From NCBI RefSeq assembly GCF_000258515.1, contig NZ_AJLF01000001.1, forward strand, positions 496,001 through 560,000: a stretch of 64,000 bases of DNA, given 5' to 3'. Under the pieces are notes generated by a model that was not told the DNA's origin, did no database searches, and saw only the letters and a program-made list of their open reading frames with translations. Both the position numbers and the translations under genes were made by a program. The stretch is from Thermococcus zilligii AN1. GTDB lineage: Archaea; Methanobacteriota_B; Thermococci; Thermococcales; Thermococcaceae. Position 1 is the stretch's first letter. The number at the start of each line of letters is the position of its first letter. This document shows, piece by piece, positions 56,837-64,000 of the stretch.

Positions 56837-58717
56837 TCATCCCTTGAACTTCGGCCTCCTGCTGAGGAGGAGCGGCAGAGGCCTCGGCCTGTATGGGAAG
56901 CCCTCAGTCTGGGCCTTTATCTCCTTGATCAGGTCTTCGATCTGCATCTCCACCTGAGCTCCGTCGCTTCTTCTCCTCACGGTGATTGTGTTCTGCTCCT
57001 TCTCGTTCCTGCCGACAACCACAATGTAGGGAACCCACTCCTTCTCAGCTTCCCTTATCTTCTTGTTGAGCCTGTCGTTGGTGTCATCGACGTCCACTCT
57101 TATCTTAGCGCCTTCGAGCTTGCCAGCCACGTAGAGGGCGTAGTCCATGACCTCCTCGCTCACCGGGATAACCCTGACCTGTATCGGGCTGAGCCAGAGC
57201 GGGAACATCGGCTTCTTACCCTGGGCCTGCAGTCTCGCCTGCTTTTCAAGGATGGCGTACATTACACGCTCGATGGCACCGCTCGGCGAGCAGTGGAGTA
57301 TGAGCGGGTACCGCTTCTGTCCCTCCTCGTCGTAGTAGGTTATTCCAAAGCGCTCGGCGTTCTCCACGTCTATCTGCACGGTGCTCAAAGCGGCCGCTTT
57401 ATCGAGGTTGTCCACGAAGTTGAACTCGAACTTGAGGATGAAGTAGAAGAACCTCTGGTCCCACATCTCGATGAGGACGGGCTTGCCTATTATCTTTACC
57501 AGCTCGACGATGAAGTCCCTGTTCTCCTCCCAGAAGTCCCTGGTGAAGCGTATCGCGACCTCGTAGTCCTCTGGCGTCAGACCGACCCCCCTGAGAACCT
57601 CCATGCTGAGCTTGTACTGCTTCTTGAACTCGTCCATGGCCTGCCTGAGGTCTCTGGCTACCGTGTGCATATCGGGCATGGTGAAGGCCCTCAACCTCCT
57701 CAGACCGCTCAACTCACCGCTCTTCTCCCTCCTGAAGGAGTAGCGCGTAAGCTCGTACATCCTGAGCGGCAGGTTGCGGTAGCTTATGGTCGCGTCCTTC
57801 TTTATGAGGAACTGGCCGAAGCAGGCGGCAAAGCGGAGGAAGAACTTTTTGTCACCGCTTTTAACTACGTACTGCCTCGCCGGGAAGCGGTTCAGGTACT
57901 TCTCGAGCGCCGGGTGCTCGAAGTCGTACATAATGGGAGTCTCCACCTCCATGGCCCCGTACTCGATGACCTTCTCGGTGACGTACTGCTCGAGGAGGCC
58001 CTTGATGAGCCTGCCCTTCGGGTAGTACCTGAGGTTGCCCTGATCGCTCCCCGGCTCGTAGTCGGCGAGCTCGTGCTCGAGCATGAGCTTGACGTGGGGT
58101 GGCTCTCTATCGGCGGCCCTGTTCTTGTTTATCTCGTAGTTTGCAAACTTCCCGAGGTTCTCATGGCCGGTGAAGTCGAACTTGTCAACCTCAACCAGCT
58201 CCCCCTCAGGCGTGAGGATATACCAGTAGCTCTTGAGCTCTTCCTCCTTTTCGAGGGCTATGTTGCGCTCCTCCGTGCTTACAGCCTCCCCGCTCGGAAC
58301 TATTGACCTGCTGAGTTCAGCGAGCGGGTGTCCCTTGCAGGAGAGCTTGAAGGCCTTGTAGTAGCCGAAGGGGGCGCGCTTGACTTCGAAGCCTTCCTCC
58401 TTAAGCTTCTCCTCAACCTTCTGGAGAACCCCGAGGGCAACGTCAGGCTTCGCCAGGTCACTGCTCAGGTGGGCGAAGGGGTAAACGAATATCCTCTCCG
58501 CCTTAACCTGTCCTGCAACGTCCTTGATTTCCTTTACTGCTTTCTCAACGACCTCTTCCGGGTTTGCCTCGTCAACCTTCTCAACGCTCATGAAAACCAC
58601 TAAGGCCTCGTCGAGCCTGCCCTTTCTCTGCTCTTCGCTTATTGGCTCCGGGTTCTTCAGGGCCCTGTCCTTGACCTCGTACTCGAGGTAGTCGGAGTGT
58701 ATCAGAAGCATTCTCAT
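56837..58717 (-). CDS. thrS: Threonyl-tRNA synthetase, archaeal type
   Basis: A 626-residue class II synthetase. The first 145 residues ([22 protein letters not shown]...) are the archaeal editing domain related to D-aminoacyl-tRNA deacylases, not the bacterial N2 editing domain. The catalytic core contains [17 protein letters not shown], the motif 2 region [23 protein letters not shown], and the late [19 protein letters not shown] with motif 3. The anticodon-binding domain follows ([16 protein letters not shown]). GGTGGTTAAGG precedes the ATG. Confidence 0.95.
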   Translation of the reverse strand: MRMLLIHSDYLEYEVKDRALKNPEPISEEQRKGRLDEALVVFMSVEKVDEANPEEVVEKAVKEIKDVAGQVKAERIFVYPFAHLSSDLAKPDVALGVLQKVEEKLKEEGFEVKRAPFGYYKAFKLSCKGHPLAELSRSIVPSGEAVSTEERNIALEKEEELKSYWYILTPEGELVEVDKFDFTGHENLGKFANYEINKNRAADREPPHVKLMLEHELADYEPGSDQGNLRYYPKGRLIKGLLEQYVTEKVIEYGAMEVETPIMYDFEHPALEKYLNRFPARQYVVKSGDKKFFLRFAACFGQFLIKKDATISYRNLPLRMYELTRYSFRREKSGELSGLRRLRAFTMPDMHTVARDLRQAMDEFKKQYKLSMEVLRGVGLTPEDYEVAIRFTRDFWEENRDFIVELVKIIGKPVLIEMWDQRFFYFILKFEFNFVDNLDKAAALSTVQIDVENAERFGITYYDEEGQKRYPLILHCSPSGAIERVMYAILEKQARLQAQGKKPMFPLWLSPIQVRVIPVSEEVMDYALYVAGKLEGAKIRVDVDDTNDRLNKKIREAEKEWVPYIVVVGRNEKEQNTITVRRRSDGAQVEMQIEDLIKEIKAQTEGFPYRPRPLPLLLSRRPKFKG

Positions 58718-58808
58718 CCTTAACCACCACCCATGGCTGGGCGTAAACTACTAAAAGTTTTCCCCTTGGCTTATAAACCTGTCCAAAGAGGAAAAGAAAA
58801 ACAGCAGC

Positions 58809-59894
58809 TCAGCTTTCCCTCTCTCCCTCGACCTTTATCCTTATGGGCTCCGGGAACCAGTTGACCCTCTGCGGGAACGGTATCTCTATGCCTTCCCTGT
58901 CAAGGGCCTCTTTGACCCTCTGGACTATTTGGGTCCTTACGTCAAACCACTTCTCTTTCGGTGCCCATGCCCTAATTGATATGTTCACACTGCTGTCCCC
59001 GAGGTTGTCCACGAACACCGCTGGCGCCGGCTCTGCCAGAACGTAGGGCATCTCGTCGAGGGTCTTCTTTATTACCTCTATAGCTTTCCCTGCGTCCTCT
59101 TTGTAGGCTATGCCAACCGTTATGTCGACCCTTCTCGCGGGATACTTCATCAGGTTCTTTATCTCGCTGTTGAAGAGCTTCTCGTTTGGAATCCTGACTA
59201 AAACGCCATCCCACGTTCGTATTCTGGTTGAGAGGATCCTTATATCGTGCACTATCCCGGAATAGCCGGCAACTTCCACGGGGTCGCCTATCTTGAGGGG
59301 CTTATCAAAGTACATGAATATGCCCGAGATGAAGTTGGCCACAACAGTCTGAGAGGCAAAACCGAGGACGATACCCGTTATTCCAGCCGCTGCAAAGATC
59401 GTTGTCAGCCTGCCCGTGAAGCCGGCGATGTTGAGGGCTATGAAAAAGGCTAGTATAACAATGAGGTAGTAGAAGAGCTTCGCCTTAACCTGGACCTCCG
59501 GAAGGTTTTGCGTTGAGGACCGCATTATCATGTAGTCTTTTGACTTCTTGGCGAAGATGTAGGAGAAGTAGAACACCAGAAATCCAGTGAGGATGTTGCT
59601 AATATTTACCTCCCCAATCTTAAAGGCCATGACCCCAAGGGCCTCAAAGGCATAGACAATGGCTATGACCACTATCATGTCGTGGAGCGTTGAGGCGGTG
59701 TCCTCGTTGATTATCCAGACGTACTTGGTACTCCGGGAGAGGTTGAGGAGATATGCCCTCACAAGCCTTGCAATTATGAGAGCTGCGACGAGTATGAGCA
59801 GTGCCTTGGTGATTCCTCCGACGGTTACACCGAGGATCAGGTTCTGGCCAAAAACCCCCTGCTCCCAGAAAGAGGTTGTGTTGGCCGTTGTCAT
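58809..59894 (-). CDS. MscS-family mechanosensitive channel
   Basis: A 361-residue channel. About five membrane helices; the pore helix region reads AAAGITGIVLGFASQTVVANFISGIFMYFDKPLKIGD, the MscS signature with Gly/Ala-rich packing. The C-terminal cytoplasmic cage domain follows (IPNEKLFNSEIKNLMKYPARRVDITVGIAY). It opens under membrane tension in osmotic downshock. The ATG at 59894 follows GAGGTGGTGAAG and starts two bases after the stop of the DUF432 gene, so the two are coupled. Confidence 0.9.
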   Translation of the reverse strand: MTTANTTSFWEQGVFGQNLILGVTVGGITKALLILVAALIIARLVRAYLLNLSRSTKYVWIINEDTASTLHDMIVVIAIVYAFEALGVMAFKIGEVNISNILTGFLVFYFSYIFAKKSKDYMIMRSSTQNLPEVQVKAKLFYYLIVILAFFIALNIAGFTGRLTTIFAAAGITGIVLGFASQTVVANFISGIFMYFDKPLKIGDPVEVAGYSGIVHDIRILSTRIRTWDGVLVRIPNEKLFNSEIKNLMKYPARRVDITVGIAYKEDAGKAIEVIKKTLDEMPYVLAEPAPAVFVDNLGDSSVNISIRAWAPKEKWFDVRTQIVQRVKEALDREGIEIPFPQRVNWFPEPIRIKVEGERES

Positions 59895-59896
59895 CT

Positions 59897-60538
59897 TCAC
59901 CACCTCATCAGGAAGTCCGGAAGCGGGAGCCTGTCACCTACGGCGTTCAGGCCCTCCTTGGGGGGTTTTCCCGTGTTGTTGACCTCTGGAACGTGATTTT
60001 TCAGCGTAACGATGATGAGGGGGTAGTAAGCCCTTTCCTTCGTATAGTACATTGAGCTCCCTTTTATCGGGATTATAATCTTCTCAAGGGATTTCCACTC
60101 GCTTGAGGGATTCGAGATGATCAGCTCGGCCACACCTAAACTCTCGGGCTCTTCCACGTGGAACGGGCTCACATGGTAGCGGCATATAACTCCCGCTTCA
60201 AGCGTTCCATAAAGGGCGTACTTTTCCTTTCCGACGATAAAGTGGTCTATGCTGAGCTCGCCAACTTTGACATCAATCTCCACCGGGGCTTCAATAAAAC
60301 CCCTCAGAGAATCGTGGGGCGGAACCACAACGGGTTCCCTGAACTTCACCATGAGGAGCCTGACTCCATAGCCCACCGCCGGGGAAGGCAGAATTTTGAG
60401 TTTTTCCCCGTTGCTTTTGATGATTTTTTCAAGCTCATCCCTTCTGTACCGAACAACGCCCCCTTTATCCTCAAGCAGGTGTATCTTTTTGTCGGCAATC
60501 TTTATGAACTGCGTTTTTAGCTCGTGCTCTCCGAACAT
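59897..60538 (-). CDS. DUF432 protein, coupled to MscS
   Basis: A 213-residue soluble protein of the archaeal DUF432 family (MFGEHELKTQFIKIADKKIH, LLMVKFREPVVVPPHDSLRGFIEAPVEIDV). Predicted mostly beta, no membrane segment. Family members are uncharacterised. Here it is directly upstream of, and translationally coupled to, an MscS channel, so a channel regulator or partner is the likeliest guess. The ATG at 60538 is about 27 bases after a TATA-like TTTAAATTTATG; a GTG at 60550 is an alternative start. Confidence 0.68.
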   Translation of the reverse strand: MFGEHELKTQFIKIADKKIHLLEDKGGVVRYRRDELEKIIKSNGEKLKILPSPAVGYGVRLLMVKFREPVVVPPHDSLRGFIEAPVEIDVKVGELSIDHFIVGKEKYALYGTLEAGVICRYHVSPFHVEEPESLGVAELIISNPSSEWKSLEKIIIPIKGSSMYYTKERAYYPLIIVTLKNHVPEVNNTGKPPKEGLNAVGDRLPLPDFLMRW

Positions 60539-60631
60539 GGCAAAGCCCACTCGTCAAACATAAATTTAAAGTTATCGCGACGGTAGCAAAGGCTTAAAAA
60601 ATCCTCGCTGGAATCCCTACTGGGTGGGAGG

Positions 60632-61219
60632 ATGGAGGTTAAAAAGACATTAAAAGAAGGCGATCTTGTGCTCCCCGGGGATCACCTGGGGGTTATTGAA
60701 GAGTATCTCCCGGGTGAGGGAGTGAAGGAAGAAAACGGCGAGTTAATAGCCACAAGAGCAGGGAGGGTTAGAATAGATCAGGAGAAAATGGAAATCTACG
60801 TCGAGCCGGTGACGGACACACCACCCCTTCCAAAGGTTGGGGACATAGTTCTGGCACAGGTCATCGATGTTAAGCCCCCGGCAGTTATAGTTAATCTTCT
60901 TCGAATAGAGGGAGAAAGCAGAAGGGAAATCGCGACTTCAAAAATGGCCGGAATCCACGTTTCCAGCATCAAAAACGGTTTCGTTGAAGACCTAAGCAGT
61001 GAGTTCAAAATAGGTGACATAGTCCGTGCCAGGGTAATTTCCAACGAAAAGAGCCCAATTCAGCTTACTACAATAGATCCAGACCTGGGGGTGGTTTACG
61101 CCTTCTGCTCCAGATGCAGAACGCCCCTCATAAGAAGGGGGGACAAGCTGATCTGCCCCAAGTGCGGAAACATTGAAACAAGAAAGCTCTCAAGGCTCTA
61201 CCGCAAGCTGGTGATTTGA
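60632..61219 (+). CDS. csl4: Exosome subunit Csl4
   Basis: A 195-residue RNA-binding cap subunit of the archaeal exosome. Residues 1-60 form the N-terminal beta domain (LKEGDLVLPGDHLGVIEEYLPGEG), 65-150 an S1 domain (VGDIVLAQVIDVKPPAVIVNLL), and 158-185 a zinc ribbon with CSRC and CPKC. It helps recruit DnaG and RNA to the complex. GGTGGGAGG lies directly before the ATG. First gene of a csl4-DUF2067-rpoL cluster, seen in other Thermococcales. Confidence 0.92.
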   Translation: MEVKKTLKEGDLVLPGDHLGVIEEYLPGEGVKEENGELIATRAGRVRIDQEKMEIYVEPVTDTPPLPKVGDIVLAQVIDVKPPAVIVNLLRIEGESRREIATSKMAGIHVSSIKNGFVEDLSSEFKIGDIVRARVISNEKSPIQLTTIDPDLGVVYAFCSRCRTPLIRRGDKLICPKCGNIETRKLSRLYRKLVI

Positions 61220-61864
61220 ATGTCTCGGGCAAAGAGGGTTATAACAATACATGTGAGGAGCGAGGAGGAGAAGGAGGAACTGCTTAAGGAGATCCAAAAG
61301 CTCAGACTGCCGGCTTTCGTATACGTCCATGGAAAGCTGGATTCAATCAAAATAAACGTCCAGGGAACAAAAGACGAGATAAGGGAGACCATGGGAAAAA
61401 TAAGGGCCATCCACAACAGGATAAGGGCGAAGCTTTACCCGGATAAGAGGGGACTCTACCGCTATTCGCCCGATGACCTGTTCAGGGAAGCGGGGATCAG
61501 CGTCTCCCTGCCGGTTCTCCTTTGGACACTCCAGCTAAAAGGGGAAACCGTGATGTTCGATGAAGACGGGAAAGAGCTCATAACCTCGCTCCCCTGGACA
61601 GAAGCCCTGGAGCTGGTTAGAGAGCTGGGGCAGGCTCTGGCAGAGGTATCCCTCCAAACAACCCGCCAGATAAGAGAGGTAGTCCTCCCGGTGTCCGTGG
61701 TATACGGCATCCCGGCGGAAGAGGTTCTTGAGCTCCTGGTAGAGCTTGGCCTGGCAGAGTGGAAGGAGGATAAGTTTAAATACGAACTCATAAAGAACAA
61801 GGAGCAGGCCCTAGAAGAGGTCATCAAACACATCTCCAAAGAGGGTGAGGAATATGAAGATTGA
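61220..61864 (+). CDS. DUF2067 family protein
   Basis: A 214-residue soluble protein. [46 protein letters not shown] is the DUF2067 start, with a ferredoxin-like strand-helix pattern; the C-terminal part is helical and charged. Archaeal and uncharacterised. It starts directly after the csl4 stop and overlaps rpoL by 11 bases, so its expression is tied to RNA processing and transcription genes. A role with RNA is inferred from context only. Confidence 0.68.
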   Translation: MSRAKRVITIHVRSEEEKEELLKEIQKLRLPAFVYVHGKLDSIKINVQGTKDEIRETMGKIRAIHNRIRAKLYPDKRGLYRYSPDDLFREAGISVSLPVLLWTLQLKGETVMFDEDGKELITSLPWTEALELVRELGQALAEVSLQTTRQIREVVLPVSVVYGIPAEEVLELLVELGLAEWKEDKFKYELIKNKEQALEEVIKHISKEGEEYED

Positions 61865-62141
61865 GGTCATCAAAAGGGAAGACAACAAACTTGAGTTTTA
61901 CCTGGAAGGGGAGGATCACACCTTCGCCAACCTGCTGGTCGAGGTTCTCCACGAGGACGAACACGTTAAATTCGCGGCTTACTCAATAGATCACCCGATC
62001 CTCATGGCCAGAAAACCGAAGTTCAAGGTAGTAACGGACGGCAAGGAAAGCCCCGAGGAGGCACTTGGAAAGGCGGCCCAGAAGATATTCGAGAGGGCCA
62101 GGGAAGCCTTTGAGGCCTGGAGGAGCGCGGTTTCCTCCTGA
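61854..62141 (+). CDS. rpoL: RNA polymerase subunit L
   Basis: A 95-residue subunit that pairs with subunit D during polymerase assembly, equivalent to eukaryotic Rpb11/AC19. The conserved stretch [31 protein letters not shown] is complete. The ATG at 61854 follows GGGTGAGG. Its start lies inside the end of the DUF2067 gene. Confidence 0.95.
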   Translation: MKIEVIKREDNKLEFYLEGEDHTFANLLVEVLHEDEHVKFAAYSIDHPILMARKPKFKVVTDGKESPEEALGKAAQKIFERAREAFEAWRSAVSS

Positions 62142-62186
62142 GTTCCTGACGACAATTTTTTTAAACGTTAAATTATATCACTCCCC

Positions 62187-63524
62187 ATGAGAAGGCCGAA
62201 ATCAAACCCGGGAAAAGAGCGTTCGTTTTACGTCCTGTTGGTTATACTACTCCTCTCGCTCTCCATCAGGCTTTACATAGCGCCCTACTCGACGGGAAGC
62301 GATATCCCCCAGTTCTATGGCTTCGCCGGAACGATGCTCCGCCATCCCCTTGACTTCTATTCCTACGCCGATGGGGAACACTGGGAAGAAGAAGGGTGGC
62401 CATATGGGTGGCCCTACGTCTACGGTCCGGTTTTGGTGTATTTGCTGGCCCTTCTGAGGGTTATCGTGGGGGATGGGGCCGTTAAGTTCTTCTGGGACTC
62501 ATCGGGCTATCATGTCTTCGCCTCCACGTCGTGGATCATGGCCGTAAAATCCCTCTTCATCATCGCCGATGCGGGGATAGGGATCCTTCTGTACCTCCTC
62601 CTGAGGAAAAAATCGGAAAAGCTTGCTCTGGGTGTTTCATCTCTGTACCTTTTCAACCCCATGGTTATCTACGTTTCCTCGGTATACGGCATGTTCGATG
62701 GGCTTGCGCTTCTTCCATTCCTCCTCGGGCTTTATTTTGTTGAGAACGGAAGGAAAAACCTCGGCTACGGGCTGATTGGCTTCAGCCTGGCGGTCAAGCA
62801 TACGATAATTTTTCCAGCCCTGGTAGTTCTCTGGGATGAACTGCTTGACAAATGGAAAACCCCGGAGGCACTCAAAAAATCCCTCGGGAGTTTCGTGGCC
62901 GGGACAGCCATTCCGTTCCTCCCCTTCCTCCTCAAGCCAGCATCCCTCCTTGAGATACCAGATCTGCTTCAGGGCATGAAGCCGGACTACACATACCCGA
63001 TAGTTTACAACCTCAACGGGATAGTTTCCCTCCTGACCTTTGTTCACGAAATCTCAGGCCTAAACACGCTGTTCTACATGAGGCACTGGGTTATCTTCTC
63101 AGTTTTGGCCTTAATAGGCGTTCTTTTCACCCACTACCGGCTGAGAAACCTGAGGGTCTCTATTGCCCTGGCCTACGCGGCGTTCCTTCTCACCTACTGG
63201 AGGGTTAACACCCAGTACTCCCTTCCGCTTATAGCGTTCCTCCTCCTTGCCCTGCCCGAACTCGACTGGCCTTCGAGGGTTGTCATGTTCCTCCCCACAG
63301 TACCTCCCACCCTCTGGCCCATAATGTTCCCCACCAGCTTCTGGTTCCACGTTCACATTGAACACCCGAACTGGAACATGGTTAAGCTTATAGACCGCTT
63401 CACCCTTATGATCTTTGATACCGGGCCCTTTGTGGTGCTATCGGTTTTATTCACGCTTTCGCTCTTTGCCCTTCTGGTCTGGATGCTCGCACTTTCGTTT
63501 GAACTGAGGAGGTGCAACGGTTGA
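62187..63524 (+). CDS. GT-C type membrane glycosyltransferase-like protein
   Basis: A 445-residue protein with about eleven membrane helices. LSLSIRLYIAPYSTGSDIPQFYGF places an acidic residue in the first external loop, as in lipid-sugar-dependent GT-C enzymes, and YGPVLVYLL, YLFNPMVIYVSSVYGMFDGLALLPFLLGL and SLAVKHTIIFP resemble mannosyltransferases of the GT39/PIG-M kind. It would use polyprenyl-phosphate sugar donors. The substrate is unknown. A TATA-like TTTTTTTAAACG lies about 30 bases upstream of the ATG, with no ribosome binding site. Confidence 0.65.
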   Translation: MRRPKSNPGKERSFYVLLVILLLSLSIRLYIAPYSTGSDIPQFYGFAGTMLRHPLDFYSYADGEHWEEEGWPYGWPYVYGPVLVYLLALLRVIVGDGAVKFFWDSSGYHVFASTSWIMAVKSLFIIADAGIGILLYLLLRKKSEKLALGVSSLYLFNPMVIYVSSVYGMFDGLALLPFLLGLYFVENGRKNLGYGLIGFSLAVKHTIIFPALVVLWDELLDKWKTPEALKKSLGSFVAGTAIPFLPFLLKPASLLEIPDLLQGMKPDYTYPIVYNLNGIVSLLTFVHEISGLNTLFYMRHWVIFSVLALIGVLFTHYRLRNLRVSIALAYAAFLLTYWRVNTQYSLPLIAFLLLALPELDWPSRVVMFLPTVPPTLWPIMFPTSFWFHVHIEHPNWNMVKLIDRFTLMIFDTGPFVVLSVLFTLSLFALLVWMLALSFELRRCNG

Positions 63525-63925
63525 AGGAAAGGCCCAGGATAAATTACTCAGGGGATTTCAGGGACAGGGGGCTCTCAACCCTCGGTGATTCGCTCGCAAA
63601 CTTCATATTTTCCCTGGCTCTCAGCGAGTTCACCGGAAAGCCAACCGGTGGAAGGGTTCCAAACGCTTCGCTGGCAATCGCCATCGAGAGGGCCGGGCTG
63701 AGGCACCTTATACCTCCCAGGACGGACAAGCACGGCAAAGGCGACGTGGCGGAGGCGGTTATAGCTTTTGCCTGGCTGGAAGGGGCCTTCACAATAGAGG
63801 AGGCCGTTGAAGTACTTGTCAGGAACTTCGGGGATGATGTACTGCACCCGTACAGGGGCAAGGAGGCTCTTGGAAAGGCCTTTGGGGAGCTTTTGAGGCT
63901 CATAAAGGAGAGGCTCGAGCTCTGA
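63521..63925 (+). CDS. RNase III-family protein
   Basis: A 134-residue helical protein with the RNase III-like pattern: STLGDSLANFIFSLALSEFTGKP near the start and HGKGDVAEAVIAFAWLEGAFT in the middle, where the paired G-D and E/A positions resemble the metal site of MrnC-like mini-RNase III. No double-stranded RNA-binding domain. Start is the TTG at 63521, six bases after GAGGAGGTG and overlapping the previous stop; an in-frame GTG at 63512 lies inside that site. Target RNAs unknown. Confidence 0.7.
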   Translation: MKERPRINYSGDFRDRGLSTLGDSLANFIFSLALSEFTGKPTGGRVPNASLAIAIERAGLRHLIPPRTDKHGKGDVAEAVIAFAWLEGAFTIEEAVEVLVRNFGDDVLHPYRGKEALGKAFGELLRLIKERLEL

Positions 63926-64000
63926 TCAGGCTTTCGGCCCCATGAGGCCTTTCTCCTTGAGCTGTTCATAGGCTCTTCTTAATGTGTCCCTTATCAGGTA
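63926..64000 (-). CDS. Partial gene, C-terminal end only
   Basis: The last 24 residues of a minus-strand gene that continues beyond the window: DTLRRAYEQLKEKGLMGPKA, preceded by YLIR. The stop is at 63926-63928, directly after the stop of the RNase III-family gene on the other strand. Composition is typical of a real protein end; too short to name. Confidence 0.5.
   Translation of the reverse strand, partial: YLIRDTLRRAYEQLKEKGLMGPKA

Noticed and set aside
57293-58306. 337-residue open frame antisense to thrS
   Set aside because: Same explanation as the argS shadow: composition [14 protein letters not shown]-like, no ribosome binding site, fully inside a well-conserved gene.

Overview
The window comes from a hyperthermophilic euryarchaeon of the order Thermococcales, most likely a Thermococcus. 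The grounds are an archaeal initiator tRNA, GGTGAT-type ribosome binding sites, TATA promoters with short leaders, tight ATGA/GTGA gene overlaps, and a diagnostic gene set: a tungsten aldehyde:ferredoxin oxidoreductase, the 13-gene MBX/MBS complex, the AcnX mevalonate shunt, archaeosine transglycosylase, a group II chaperonin, aRF1, Csl4, RpoL and Hjc. Base composition is moderately GC-rich. Calls rest on reading the sequence; no database search was run.

Layout. 1-1396 has no convincing gene. It holds a small, partly decayed repeat array of CRISPR type (182-682), a TATA box reading into it from the right, and a long region of regularly spaced A/T tracts. 1397-9000: intramembrane protease and YbjQ-type genes, initiator tRNA-Met, both subunits of phosphomevalonate dehydratase, an M50 protease, an HTH regulator, two tiny class III signal-peptide proteins (mini-pilins) followed by a HEAT-repeat and a BofA-like gene, then aRF1. 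9100-11760: a WOR5-like tungsten oxidoreductase with its 16-Cys ferredoxin subunit and a MoaD-like protein. 11770-17640: DapA-family aldolase, ArgS, a stand-alone lipoate-ligase C-terminal domain, a SpoIIM-like protein, a radical SAM-TRAM protein and an ACT regulator.

17785-27557 is the mbx (mbs) operon: Mrp antiporter-type subunits, two ND5-like subunits, and NuoH/B/C/D/I-like subunits. It is preceded by a perfect GTTnnnAAC site between TATA box and start, which is the SurR recognition pattern. 27608-41230 holds an NCS2 permease, a class III aminotransferase, a secreted Ig-like protein overlapping hjc, a gamma carbonic anhydrase, UppS, TgtA, a PiT transporter, HMG-CoA reductase, a MinD-like ATPase, a TRAM protein and threonine dehydrogenase. 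41318-44848 is pheS-pheT with a decayed DUF4258/DUF2283 pair between them. 45072-64000 has a frameshifted conserved gene, an NhaC antiporter, ThyX, ornithine carbamoyltransferase, deoxyhypusine synthase, the short remnant of a flavoprotein gene, an SDR, HtpX, thermosome, Bud32 kinase, ThrS, MscS with DUF432, the csl4-DUF2067-rpoL cluster, a GT-C type membrane protein and an RNase III-like protein.

How the genes work together. HMG-CoA reductase, phosphomevalonate dehydratase and UppS mark isoprenoid and lipid-carrier synthesis. WOR5 makes reduced ferredoxin, and MBX uses reduced ferredoxin for sulfur reduction and ion pumping. ArgS, PheST, ThrS, TgtA, aRF1, deoxyhypusine synthase, Bud32, Csl4 and RpoL form a gene-expression set. 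The most informative unusual points are the SurR-type operator at mbx, the odd repeat array and its phased leader, and at least three pseudogene scars (42825-43097, about 45146, 51382-51488).
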